Numbered from the stretch's first letter, positions 1 through 6,459 are shown. The stretch is DNA of 8,426 bases from CAZJBP01 sp964544115 (GCA_964544115.1 CAZJBP010000150.1:1-8426), one strand, 5' to 3'. Translations and numbers: made by a program. Notes: generated by a model from the sequence alone, not told the origin.

Positions 1-48
1 ATGGGCTCGCCTTGCATTGGAGGGCCGACGGCCTCGGCGGCCGCAGTC

Positions 49-136
49 CCCGTCCCCGTACCCGTCCCCGTTCACGCCGTGCCGAAGAATTCGCGTACGT
101 GCACGGGTACGCGTACTCGTGCCCGTCCACGACGCG
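49..136. repeat. Hexamer-periodic low-complexity DNA with inverted halves
   Basis: Four consecutive CCCGTN hexamers occupy 49-72. From 95 to 136 a second hexamer register appears (GTACGT, GCACGG, GTACGC, GTACTC, GTGCCC, GTCCAC, GACGCG), roughly the complementary pattern. CGTACCCGT at 57-65 is the exact reverse complement of ACGGGTACG at 103-111, giving a 9-bp stem with a 37-nt loop. Its role is unknown. It could be a folded RNA or DNA element or simply slippage-prone intergenic repeat. Confidence 0.6.
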
Positions 137-222
137 CCCGAGCACGAGGGGCCGGCCTCCCTCCCCGACAACCATCCCGAAATCCAACAAATCCTGTCCT
201 CTTCCCCTGAACCCGGCTCATA

Positions 223-264
223 CTGACTTCTGGCTTCTGCCTCCTGACTCCTGACTTCTGCCCC
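223..264. repeat. Heptanucleotide tandem array, six units
   Basis: Six gapless 7-bp units run CTGACTT, CTGGCTT, CTGCCTC, CTGACTC, CTGACTT, CTGCCCC, with CTG invariant in every unit. Degenerate heptamer arrays (short tandemly repeated repetitive sequences) are known from intergenic DNA of cyanobacteria and some other bacteria. Their function is unsettled. The array ends 8 bp before the left 178-bp repeat. Confidence 0.8.
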
Positions 265-272
265 GGCGACCC

Positions 273-450
273 GATCCGCGACACATCCCCCGTCAGCCAC
301 AGGACCGATTCACCTACCGCAGGCCGCCCGAGGTCGATACCGATACCGATGCCGACCCCGACGCCGAGAGGAATGCGCGCGAGGCCGCCAACCCCAACCG
401 CGGGCCTGACACTACCCATACTGCACTTGCACTGGAACGGGGATGCGCCC
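273..450 (+). repeat. 178-bp dispersed/inverted repeat, left copy
   Basis: This segment matches the reverse complement of 8249-8426 at 170 of 178 positions with no gaps (position x pairs with 8699 minus x). The first 102 bp (273-374) are identical. The eight differences are at 375, 391, 393, 396, 409, 418, 435 and 442. The identical part includes about six CGANNC-type hexamers at 335-370 (CGATAC, CGATAC, CGATGC, CGACCC, CGACGC, CGAGAG). Identity stops at 450. The outer limit near 273 is set by the window end at the other copy, so the true repeat may be longer. The copy ends 142 bp before the methyltransferase start. It could be a MITE-like element, the end of a mobile unit, or a repeated regulatory or RNA element. 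Confidence 0.93.
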
Positions 451-592
451 TACGCAGCCGGATTGCACTTGATTGTGTCGGAGCGGGAAAGATACCCTCC
501 CCGGTGTCGGTTTTGGAGCGTGAGGTGGGCGGCAACCGTTCACCCTGCGGCGGTTGAAGATGAGCGTGGCGAGCGTGAAAGGCGGCTTTGAG

Positions 593-1693
593 ATGAGAGG
601 ACAGACGCTGGCAGTCTTGGCGAGTCTTGGAGTGGCGACGGTGATGGCGGCGTCGGCGATGGCGGCCGACATCGTGGTGGAGTCGCCGGAGGAATTGCAG
701 AAGCTCGGCACGGTTTCTGTTAAGTCGAAGGCATCGCTGCTCCACCTGGGCAGCATCGACAGCTTCGACATCACCGATGGCGGCAAGCGCGCCGCCAAGC
801 GTTTGATGGCGGCCGTCGAGGAGAAGGACCTGCTGTTTGCGCGCTCGGCTCAAAGTCTCTACGAGAAGCTGATCCCGGCGGAGAACTTCGGGGGCGAGTA
901 TTCGGCGCTGCAGTGGTTCTGCGAGTACCTTTCCTCGACCAACGAGCAGCAGAAGGCGGAGATGCTCAGCGACCCGTTCAACAAGAGCTACTTCGATTTC
1001 TTCGCCGACAACGACTACGCCGTGCTGAAGGAATACCTGAACCGCAAGTATCGCATGGAGCGCATCCAGGATGCGGACCCGGAGCAGGGCCAGCGCCGCA
1101 TGGCGTTTCTCGAGGACTTCATCCTGTTTAACAACCCGCGCCGCGAGACGTGGGAGAAGACGACCAAGATCATCGAGACCGTGAAGCTTCAGAAGGGGGA
1201 AACGGTGGCCGACGTCGGCAGCGGGCCGGGATATTACAGCTTCATGTTTTCGCGGCTGGTCGGAGATACCGGCAAGATCTACGCCATCGATCTGAACGAG
1301 CAGCATCTGGAGTATATCAACGCTACCGCCAAGAAGCTCGATGTGAAGAACATCGAGACCGTGGCGTCGAAGATGAACGACATCTGCGTCAGCAACCAGG
1401 TGGACGTGGCGTTCCTGTGCTCGCTGTACCATATTATCTACTCGACCTCGATCGAGAAGGTGAAGGATGACTTTGTCGCCAGCATCAAGCGGGCCCTGAA
1501 GCCCGACGGGCGGCTGGTGATCGTTGACAACGCCTTGATCGAAGACGCGAACCTGCCCTACCACGGTCCGTACATCGCCAAGGAACTGATCGTGGCCCAA
1601 ATGAAGTACTACGGGTTCGAGCTGACCGGCTACTATCAATTCATCCCTCAGAGATACATCCTCGTGTTCAAACAGACGCCAGCGGCGAAGTAG
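593..1693 (+). CDS. Exported class I SAM-dependent methyltransferase
   Basis: The 366-residue protein carries a Rossmann-fold methyltransferase domain in its C-terminal half. Motif I is VADVGSGPGYYS (205-216), the acidic residue ending strand 2 is in IYAIDLNE (229-236), and a post-motif LKPDGRLVIVDN lies at 302-313. An N-terminal signal peptide is evident: R2, a hydrophobic stretch at 5-20 and an AMA-A cleavage site near residue 24. Residues 25-180 form a mostly helical region I cannot assign. The ATG at 593 is chosen because the signal peptide begins there and AAAGG (578-582) lies 10 nt upstream. An ATG at 560 and a TTG at 554 in frame would add 11 or 13 residues without a clear ribosome binding site. 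The nearest general family is the predicted methyltransferases (some of which also have signal peptides), substrate unknown. An exported SAM enzyme is unusual because SAM is cytoplasmic. The hydrophobic segment might instead act as an uncleaved anchor. Confidence 0.88.
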   Translation: MRGQTLAVLASLGVATVMAASAMAADIVVESPEELQKLGTVSVKSKASLLHLGSIDSFDITDGGKRAAKRLMAAVEEKDLLFARSAQSLYEKLIPAENFGGEYSALQWFCEYLSSTNEQQKAEMLSDPFNKSYFDFFADNDYAVLKEYLNRKYRMERIQDADPEQGQRRMAFLEDFILFNNPRRETWEKTTKIIETVKLQKGETVADVGSGPGYYSFMFSRLVGDTGKIYAIDLNEQHLEYINATAKKLDVKNIETVASKMNDICVSNQVDVAFLCSLYHIIYSTSIEKVKDDFVASIKRALKPDGRLVIVDNALIEDANLPYHGPYIAKELIVAQMKYYGFELTGYYQFIPQRYILVFKQTPAAK

Positions 1694-1699
1694 CCCGCA

Positions 1700-1748
1700 G
1701 TCCGAGCCCCGGGCGCGGCGAATCGCGATTCCCTGGGCCGGTTCGGAC
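1700..1748 (+). other. Inverted repeat after the methyltransferase gene
   Basis: GTCCGAGCC (1700-1708) pairs with GGTTCGGAC (1740-1748), nine pairs including one G-T. A perfect 12-bp palindrome, GAATCGCGATTC (1720-1731), sits inside. The hairpin begins 7 nt after the stop, which is where a terminator would be expected. No T-run follows, so it is not a classical intrinsic terminator. It could protect the 3' end of the mRNA or bind a protein. Confidence 0.4.
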
Positions 1749-1793
1749 GTGAAGTGTTCCGCCGGAGATCGGGCCGTGCGGCTTTTGCCCGCA

Positions 1794-1823
1794 TTGACGC
1801 CCTAGTGCGGTTGGCGGTACAAT
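1794..1823 (+). promoter_or_regulatory. Sigma70-like promoter for the 1869 operon
   Basis: The -35 box TTGACG (1794-1799) and -10 box TACAAT (1818-1823) each differ from consensus at one position and are separated by 18 nt. Transcription would start near 1830, giving a leader of about 40 nt before the ATG at 1869. It is the best promoter match I found in the window and stands in a 175-bp gap, upstream of a run of closely spaced genes. Confidence 0.68.
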
Positions 1824-1848
1824 AGCCGATTCGGTAAGGATGGCGCTT

Positions 1849-1872
1849 ATGGCGCCGGGAGAACAGGAATGA
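1849..1872 (+). other. Possible leader ORF overlapping the 1869 start
   Basis: ATG at 1849 opens a frame encoding MAPGEQE and stops at TGA 1870-1872. This makes an ATGA overlap with the ATG of the next gene at 1869. AAGGA (1836-1840) lies 8 nt before it. An in-frame ATG at 1840 would extend it to MALMAPGEQE but leaves no room for that ribosome binding site. It might couple translation to the gene behind it. The frame is so short that chance is a strong alternative. Confidence 0.22.
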
Positions 1873-2945
1873 AGAACGGTAATCGGGTTTCGTTGCCCGT
1901 GGTCGTTTCGCTGGTGGCGTCGCTGGCGGCCTTGGGGGTGAGCGTGGGGGGCTACGTCAGGGGCGGGGGAAGGGCGCCCGGAGGGGGAGGGGCGGCGGTT
2001 ACCGCCGCCGACCTCGCCCGGCTGGCAGCCTCGGTCGATGGGCTGAAGAATCGTGTCGACGGCATTCGTGCGGCGGTCGAGCTGACCGGGCGGACCGGCG
2101 GCGGAGCCGCGGGTGGGGAGGCTGGCGGGACACCGGAGGGGGGCGATGCGGATCGCCTGGCCAAGCTGGAGGGCGTGGTCGAGCGGGCGGGGCTGGACAA
2201 GCTGGCCCAGAGCGGGCAGCTCGACCCGGAGTTCCTGGAGTCGATTCACACCGACTACGCCTCCCGCAAGCAGGTGTCCGAGTACCGGGCCAAGATCCTG
2301 GCGCGAAACGAGGCCCAGCACCAGGCCGACGCGCAGAAGTTCGACGCCAAGACAGTCAGCCAGCTCTATGACGTGGCCCGCACGCAGGGCCAGGACAGCG
2401 ACAAGGCGCTGACCGTGCTGATGGAGCAGTTCCCGGAGGCCAACGCCACGGGGATGGCGATAGCCGAGCGGGCTCTCCAGGCGGCCATGCAGGCGGACAC
2501 GCCGTCGGTCGAGGAATACTACACGGCGCTGGTCAAGAGCGGCGCCTTCGGCGAAGTCGTGACGGACATGGGCATCGAAGCCGTGCCCTCGCTGCAGCAT
2601 TACCTCATCGGGCAGTACCTGAAAGAGGGGCGCGTGACGGAGGCCGAGACGCTGCTGAACCAGATGTCGACGGGCTACCAGAGCAGCTATGTGGCGGACC
2701 GCGGCCGGTCGGGCGAACCGGAGTGGTACCCGGTCGAGACGCTGGTGGAGAACCTCAAGCAGGAAGTGGCCAACGCCAGCGCCGGAGGGGCCGTGGGGGC
2801 GACGTCGGGCCGCAGTCCGAACCAGACCGTCACCGCCACGCCCGGCGGACAGACCGGCACGGGCCCCGGGGGTGGGGGCGGAGGCGCGGCGGTGCAACCC
2901 GGCTCGTCGGCTTCGGGCGGCGCAGGACGGCCTGGCGGGCGTTGA
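1869..2945 (+). CDS. Membrane-anchored helical protein, function unknown
   Basis: I do not recognise this 358-residue protein as a named family. One hydrophobic segment (about 8-29) would anchor it, with the remainder probably outside the cytoplasm. A Gly-rich linker (31-42) is followed by a helix with coiled-coil character (45-72), a second Gly/Glu linker (74-93), and a helical domain (about 94-300). Paired helices such as 161-208 and 243-268 (LIGQYLKEGRVTEAETLLNQM) have a TPR-like look, without a clear 34-residue register. The C-terminus (303-358) is Gly/Ser/Pro-rich and probably disordered. The start has GGGAGA at 1857-1862 and AGGA just before ATG. It is the first gene after the promoter at 1794-1823 and ends 20 nt before the permease, so it probably shares its mRNA. 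A scaffold or protein-interaction role in the envelope is inference only. Confidence 0.8.
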   Translation: MKNGNRVSLPVVVSLVASLAALGVSVGGYVRGGGRAPGGGGAAVTAADLARLAASVDGLKNRVDGIRAAVELTGRTGGGAAGGEAGGTPEGGDADRLAKLEGVVERAGLDKLAQSGQLDPEFLESIHTDYASRKQVSEYRAKILARNEAQHQADAQKFDAKTVSQLYDVARTQGQDSDKALTVLMEQFPEANATGMAIAERALQAAMQADTPSVEEYYTALVKSGAFGEVVTDMGIEAVPSLQHYLIGQYLKEGRVTEAETLLNQMSTGYQSSYVADRGRSGEPEWYPVETLVENLKQEVANASAGGAVGATSGRSPNQTVTATPGGQTGTGPGGGGGGAAVQPGSSASGGAGRPGGR

Positions 2946-2965
2946 AATTGGGAAGGGTGGGGGCC

Positions 2966-3940
2966 ATGGACAAGAGGGTCGTGGGTGTCAGCGCAGCCCT
3001 TGCGAGCGCAGCCTCGTGGGCTGCGGGCGCCATCCTGTTCGACCGCATCGCCGAGAAGATGAGCTCGACGGCGATGACCCTCGCTAAGAGCGGTGTCGGC
3101 GTCGTGCTCCTCGCCGTGGCCTTGCTGGCGGTGGAGGGGCGTCGCTCGGCCAAAGCCGAAGCTTCGCTGCTGACTCGGCTGCGCGGGACGGATCTGCGTT
3201 CGCTCTTCCTGCTGGCCGTCAGCGGCGTGCTGGGCATCAGCGTGGCGGACACGTTCTTCTTTGAGGCCCTGCACCTGCTCAGCGCGCATACCGTCGTGGT
3301 GCTGATGATGGTCGGCTTCATCCTGACCCCTCTGCTGGCCATGGTCTGCTTGAAGGAGAAGAGCACGCCCGCACGCTGGCTGGGCATTGCGCTGGTGGTC
3401 GAGGGAATCGGGGTGGTGGTGGCCACCAGCCCGGAGGTCGAGCCCGGAGCGACGCGCATGGTCGGGCTGGTGTTTGGCCTGCTGTCGGTTGTCAGCATGT
3501 CTGTGTCGTTTGTGATCGCGAAGAAGGCCCTAGAGAATCTCTCATCGCTGCAGGGGACGTTCGTGCGCATGGCCGTCGGGTTCCTCGGCATACTGGCCCT
3601 CGGGCTGGTCCGCGGCGGTCTGGGGGATTGGATGGAGCCTTTCCGTGACCCTGAATTCGTGGTGTTCTTTCTCGTCGCCGTGTTCATTGTCACGTTCGGC
3701 GGGTTCTGGTTTACTCATGCGGCCATTAAGTATGTGGATCTGACCATTGCGAACACGCTGATGGCGACCGAGCCGCTTTTCGTTCTGCTGCTCGGGGTGG
3801 TGGTCTTCAGACGCGGCGTCACGCTGCTCGGGTTTCTGGGCAGCCTCGTGGCGATCCAGGGCGTTGCGGTCCTGCTGCGGGCCCTGTCGACGGACCGACC
3901 CGACTTGAAACTTCCAGCAGCCGGCGAGCCGACAGGTTGA
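2966..3940 (+). CDS. EamA/DMT-superfamily permease
   Basis: The 324-residue protein is very hydrophobic with about ten membrane segments (roughly 7-25, 36-56, 77-95, 105-130, 136-154, 164-184, 196-215, 231-250, 258-281, 287-305). They are arranged as two similar halves, each an EamA domain (about 10-153 and 167-304). The repeat is visible in matching ends: HTVVVLMMVGFILTPLLAMV with KEKSTPARWLGIALVVEGI in the first half, and TIANTLMATEPLFVLLLGVV with RRGVTLLGFLGSLVAIQGV in the second. This matches drug/metabolite transporters, which usually export metabolites or amino acids from the cytoplasm. ATG 2966 is chosen because the membrane segments begin there and AAGGGTGG precedes it. Longer in-frame starts would run through the previous gene. 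The next gene, a radical SAM enzyme, starts 7 nt after the stop, which suggests that the exported compound may be a product of the adjacent enzymes. The substrate cannot be predicted. Confidence 0.9.
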   Translation: MDKRVVGVSAALASAASWAAGAILFDRIAEKMSSTAMTLAKSGVGVVLLAVALLAVEGRRSAKAEASLLTRLRGTDLRSLFLLAVSGVLGISVADTFFFEALHLLSAHTVVVLMMVGFILTPLLAMVCLKEKSTPARWLGIALVVEGIGVVVATSPEVEPGATRMVGLVFGLLSVVSMSVSFVIAKKALENLSSLQGTFVRMAVGFLGILALGLVRGGLGDWMEPFRDPEFVVFFLVAVFIVTFGGFWFTHAAIKYVDLTIANTLMATEPLFVLLLGVVVFRRGVTLLGFLGSLVAIQGVAVLLRALSTDRPDLKLPAAGEPTG

Positions 3941-3947
3941 GGGTGGA

Positions 3948-4970
3948 ATGACAGACGGTAACAAGCAGGTAGTGACAGCCCTGATGGGCGGAGATGCGAC
4001 GCCGGCGACGCTGAAGGCGGCGCTGCAGTTGCGCGGCGGGGACCAGGAATCGCTCTTCGCGGCGGCGCGGGAGCGGCGGGATGCGGCGTTTCCTGCGCGG
4101 CAGGTCGAGATGCGCAGCGTCATCGAGATCTCCAACATCTGCTTCCAGCGCTGCAAATACTGCGCCATCGGCGGCAAGGAGCGCAATCGGGCGTACACGA
4201 TTGGCATCGACGAGTTTGTCGAGCGGGCGCAGGTCGTCTACGACCGCGGCCGGCGCGTGCTGCTGGTGCAGTCCGGCGAGAACGATGCGCAGACCTTCGT
4301 GGATCACGTCACCTCGGCGGTAGGCGAGCTGCGCCAGCGCCTCCCCGAAATGGTCGTCGTGCTGTGCCTGGGCAACATGTCCCGCGATCAGTATCGCCAG
4401 TTGCACGACGCGGGGGCGCGGCGGTACATCCTTAAGTTTGAAACATCCAACGAGCGGCTCTACGCCTCTCTCAAGCCGCGTGACACGCTGGCCCGCCGGC
4501 TCCAGTGCCTGGAAACGCTGGTCGAACTGGGCTTCGACGTCGGGAGCGGAAACATGGTCGGCCTGCCGGGGCAGACGCTGGACGACATGGTCGAGGACCT
4601 CGTCATGATGGGCCGCTTCAAGCTGGCCATGTCCAGCTGCACCCCCTTTATTCCGGGCGAACAGTCCGCGCTGAAGGACGAACCGATGGGGGACGTTCAC
4701 CTGGCGCTCAACACCATGGCGATCGCCCGCATTCTCTACCCCGACCGGCTGATCCCCACGACCAGTTCGCTGGAGAGGGCCCTGCCGAAGGGGCAGTTCG
4801 TCGGGCTGATGGCGGGCGCGAACACGGTGACGATCCACGACGGTACCCCCGCCGACCAGAAGGACTTGTTTCCCATCTACTCGTCCCACCGGTTCGCGCC
4901 GGGAGAGGCACACTTGCGGGACGTCGTCAGGCAGGCGGGATTGACCTTTGCGGAAGGAGCATTGCGATGA
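3948..4970 (+). CDS. HydE/BioB-like radical SAM enzyme
   Basis: The 340-residue protein is a radical SAM enzyme with the cluster motif C65-x3-C69-x2-C72 (CFQRCKYC). It is preceded by VIEISN and followed by HydE-like landmarks: LLVQSGEN (105-112), ILKFETSN (161-168), SGNMVGLPGQTLDDMVEDL (200-218), PFIPGEQS (233-240), IPTTSSLE (269-276) and GLMAGANTV (286-294). These span the full barrel of the BioB/HydE/PylB group, and its length is close to HydE. HydE takes part in building the H-cluster of [FeFe]-hydrogenase; PylB makes methylornithine. Two differences from HydE as I remember it are visible: RHETA is KFETS here, and the C-terminal Cys motif (C-x7-C-x2-C) is absent. No hydF, hydG, pylC, pylD or hydrogenase gene is in the window. 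I therefore call the family but not the reaction. GGGTGG lies just before ATG, and the stop overlaps the next start, so translation is probably coupled. Confidence 0.88.
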   Translation: MTDGNKQVVTALMGGDATPATLKAALQLRGGDQESLFAAARERRDAAFPARQVEMRSVIEISNICFQRCKYCAIGGKERNRAYTIGIDEFVERAQVVYDRGRRVLLVQSGENDAQTFVDHVTSAVGELRQRLPEMVVVLCLGNMSRDQYRQLHDAGARRYILKFETSNERLYASLKPRDTLARRLQCLETLVELGFDVGSGNMVGLPGQTLDDMVEDLVMMGRFKLAMSSCTPFIPGEQSALKDEPMGDVHLALNTMAIARILYPDRLIPTTSSLERALPKGQFVGLMAGANTVTIHDGTPADQKDLFPIYSSHRFAPGEAHLRDVVRQAGLTFAEGALR

Positions 4971-6412
4971 AGGCGGGACACCTCCAGGAACGGGTGGCCG
5001 CGGCTCAGCGCCGCGTGGTGGATTTCAAGCGACTTGTCGAAGCGGGTCTGCTGGAGAAGTCCGGCGACTTCTTTGCCTCCGTGCACTACCCGCCGATCAC
5101 CATGTACCCGCCGATCACCGAGGAGGAGATGTTCAAGGGCTACACTGTGCCTGAGGATGGCAAGTTCGACGTGTATGCCCACATTCCCTTCTGCCACCGC
5201 CAGTGCCTGTTCTGCCATTACCCGGGGAAGTTCGGCGAGAAACAGGGTGCCGAGAAGGAGAAGTATCTTTCATATTTCGAGCGCGAGATGGACCTGTATA
5301 TGCGCCGTCTCGGAGTCGACAAGATCAAGGTGCGTTCGATCCTGGTCGGCGGAGGCACGCCGACGTTCCTCACGCCCGGGCAGCTGCGCCGGTTTCTGGA
5401 GTTCTTCACGCGCCGGCTGGACCTGTCGAGCATCCGGCAGTTCAACTACGACGTCGATCCGGCCACTCTGGTCGGCCCCGAAGGCATGGAGCGGCTTCAC
5501 ATCATGCGGGACTTCGGGGTGGATCGGCTGACCATCGGCGTGCAGTCGCTGGACGCGGAGATCCTGAGCCTCATGAACCGGCCGCACGACCTTCAGCAGG
5601 TCTTCGAGTCGATCGAGAATTCGCGCAAGCTCGGCTACCAGCTCAACATCGAGTTCATCTTCGGCCACCCCGGGGAGACGATCGAGAACTGGGTCGACGT
5701 CATGGAGCAGGCCGTGAAGCTCGACGTCGATGAGATCCAGCTCTACCGGCTGAAGGTTGCCGCCTACGGCGACAAGCAGGGGGCCATCAAGAAGTTCAAG
5801 CACATTCACCCCGATCGCGTTCCGACGGTCGATGAAACGCTGCTGATGAAGCAGCTGGCGATCGACATCCTGAACGAGCACGGCTACACGGAGAACCTGC
5901 GCCGCGTGTTCTCAAAGCAGCGGCGGCATTTCTCCGTGTACGCTCACAACCAGTGCTGCCTGCTCCGCGACGAGATCGGGCTCGGCCTGACCGCGTTCAG
6001 CAGCCTGCGCAACCGCTTTGTGCTCAATACGCAGTTCTTCGAGGAGTACTACGACCGCATCGACAAGGGGCAGCTTCCGCTGAACCGCGGCCTGGTGCGC
6101 AGCCGTGAGGATCAGATCCGCTGGTCGATCGTGCTGCCGCTGAAGAACCGCGAAGTGCGGAAGAATGTCTTCAAGGCATCGACCGGGGTCGATTTCAACA
6201 GCGTGTTCCGGCCGAAGATCGAGAAGCTGAAGGCCCTCGGCCTGGTGGAGGAGGATGAGCGCGCAATGTGGCTGACCCCGCTGGGCGCTTTCTTTGCGGA
6301 TGAGGTGGTGGAGCAGTTTCACGATCCGAAGTACTGCCCCTTTCCCCGCGAGTCCTACCTGCCCGGGCCCCTCAATCCCTACGACAACACGGATCCCTAT
6401 GCGGGCGGTTGA
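4967..6412 (+). CDS. HemW/HemN-like radical SAM protein
   Basis: The 481-residue protein belongs to the coproporphyrinogen-oxidase-like radical SAM group. VYAHIPFCHRQCLFCHY (69-85) carries the cluster ligands C76, C80 and C83 and lacks the extra C-x-C cysteine of true HemN, as in HemW. Further family motifs are ILVGGGTPTFLTPGQLRRFL (125-144), VDRLTIGVQSLD (185-196), NIEFIFGHPGETIENW (227-242) and a C-terminal HemN_C-like helical domain (about 380-450). HemW is a heme chaperone, HemN oxidises coproporphyrinogen III, and HutW/ChuW relatives open heme. Other HemN-like enzymes modify lipids or natural products. At 481 residues it is about 100 longer than typical HemW, with a 68-residue N-terminal extension containing YPPIT twice. 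ATG 4967 overlaps the previous stop (ATGA) and has AAGGAG 7 nt upstream. The open frame back to 4505 is just overlap with the previous gene. No heme-pathway neighbour is visible, so the substrate is unknown. Confidence 0.87.
   Translation: MKAGHLQERVAAAQRRVVDFKRLVEAGLLEKSGDFFASVHYPPITMYPPITEEEMFKGYTVPEDGKFDVYAHIPFCHRQCLFCHYPGKFGEKQGAEKEKYLSYFEREMDLYMRRLGVDKIKVRSILVGGGTPTFLTPGQLRRFLEFFTRRLDLSSIRQFNYDVDPATLVGPEGMERLHIMRDFGVDRLTIGVQSLDAEILSLMNRPHDLQQVFESIENSRKLGYQLNIEFIFGHPGETIENWVDVMEQAVKLDVDEIQLYRLKVAAYGDKQGAIKKFKHIHPDRVPTVDETLLMKQLAIDILNEHGYTENLRRVFSKQRRHFSVYAHNQCCLLRDEIGLGLTAFSSLRNRFVLNTQFFEEYYDRIDKGQLPLNRGLVRSREDQIRWSIVLPLKNREVRKNVFKASTGVDFNSVFRPKIEKLKALGLVEEDERAMWLTPLGAFFADEVVEQFHDPKYCPFPRESYLPGPLNPYDNTDPYAGG
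5087..5119 (+). repeat. 18-bp tandem duplication inside the HemW-like gene
   Basis: TACCCGCCGATCACC occurs at 5087-5101 and again at 5105-5119, separated by ATG, so the unit is 18 bp. It encodes YPPIT-M-YPPIT at residues 41-51. The 15-bp copies are identical, including synonymous positions, which suggests a recent in-frame duplication. Confidence 0.85.
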
Positions 6413-6459
6413 GAGCGGACGCGGGGCGCGGCCGGGAATGCTGGCGATGGTCCCTGACG

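Larger units (their letters stand above)
1..592. other. Gene-poor, repeat-rich left edge
   Basis: I see no convincing gene here. The open frames in 1-260 encode only Pro/Val/Arg-rich low-complexity sequence, have no ribosome binding site and overlap one another in several frames, as expected for GC-rich repetitive DNA. The stretch contains hexamer-periodic DNA (49-136), a heptamer tandem array (223-264), the left copy of a 178-bp repeat (273-450), and about 140 bp of leader before the methyltransferase. In that leader (451-592) I see no clear sigma70 promoter. TTGATT at 469-474 with GATACC at 491-496 is too poor in the -10 position to call. A short inverted pair AACCG (534-538) / CGGTT (551-555) lies just before the gene. 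Confidence 0.7.

Noticed and set aside
1..210. Pro/Val-rich small ORF beginning at base 1
   Set aside because: Its composition follows directly from the CCCGTN hexamers, and upstream sequence is not available to judge a start.
469..496. Promoter candidate TTGATT with GATACC before the methyltransferase
   Set aside because: The -10 box matches consensus at only three of six positions and the spacer is 16 nt; not better than chance in this sequence.
314..1639. 441-codon open frame on the minus strand
   Set aside because: It lies antisense to the methyltransferase, whose motifs are unmistakable. Its translation is His/Arg/Leu-rich with no domain, and it ends inside the repeat. Typical GC-rich shadow.
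1668..2897. 409-codon minus-strand open frame
   Set aside because: Antisense to the anchored helical protein. It is rich in Arg, Pro and His, has no motif or ribosome binding site, and overlaps the promoter region.
4505..4966. Upstream extension of the HemW-like frame
   Set aside because: It would overlap 460 bp of the HydE-like gene and encodes Arg/Gly-rich noise. ATG 4967 has a good ribosome binding site and the ATGA coupling.
3948..4970. Naming the HydE-like gene hydE (hydrogenase maturation)
   Set aside because: No hydF, hydG or hydrogenase is in view and diagnostic residues differ; only family membership is supported.
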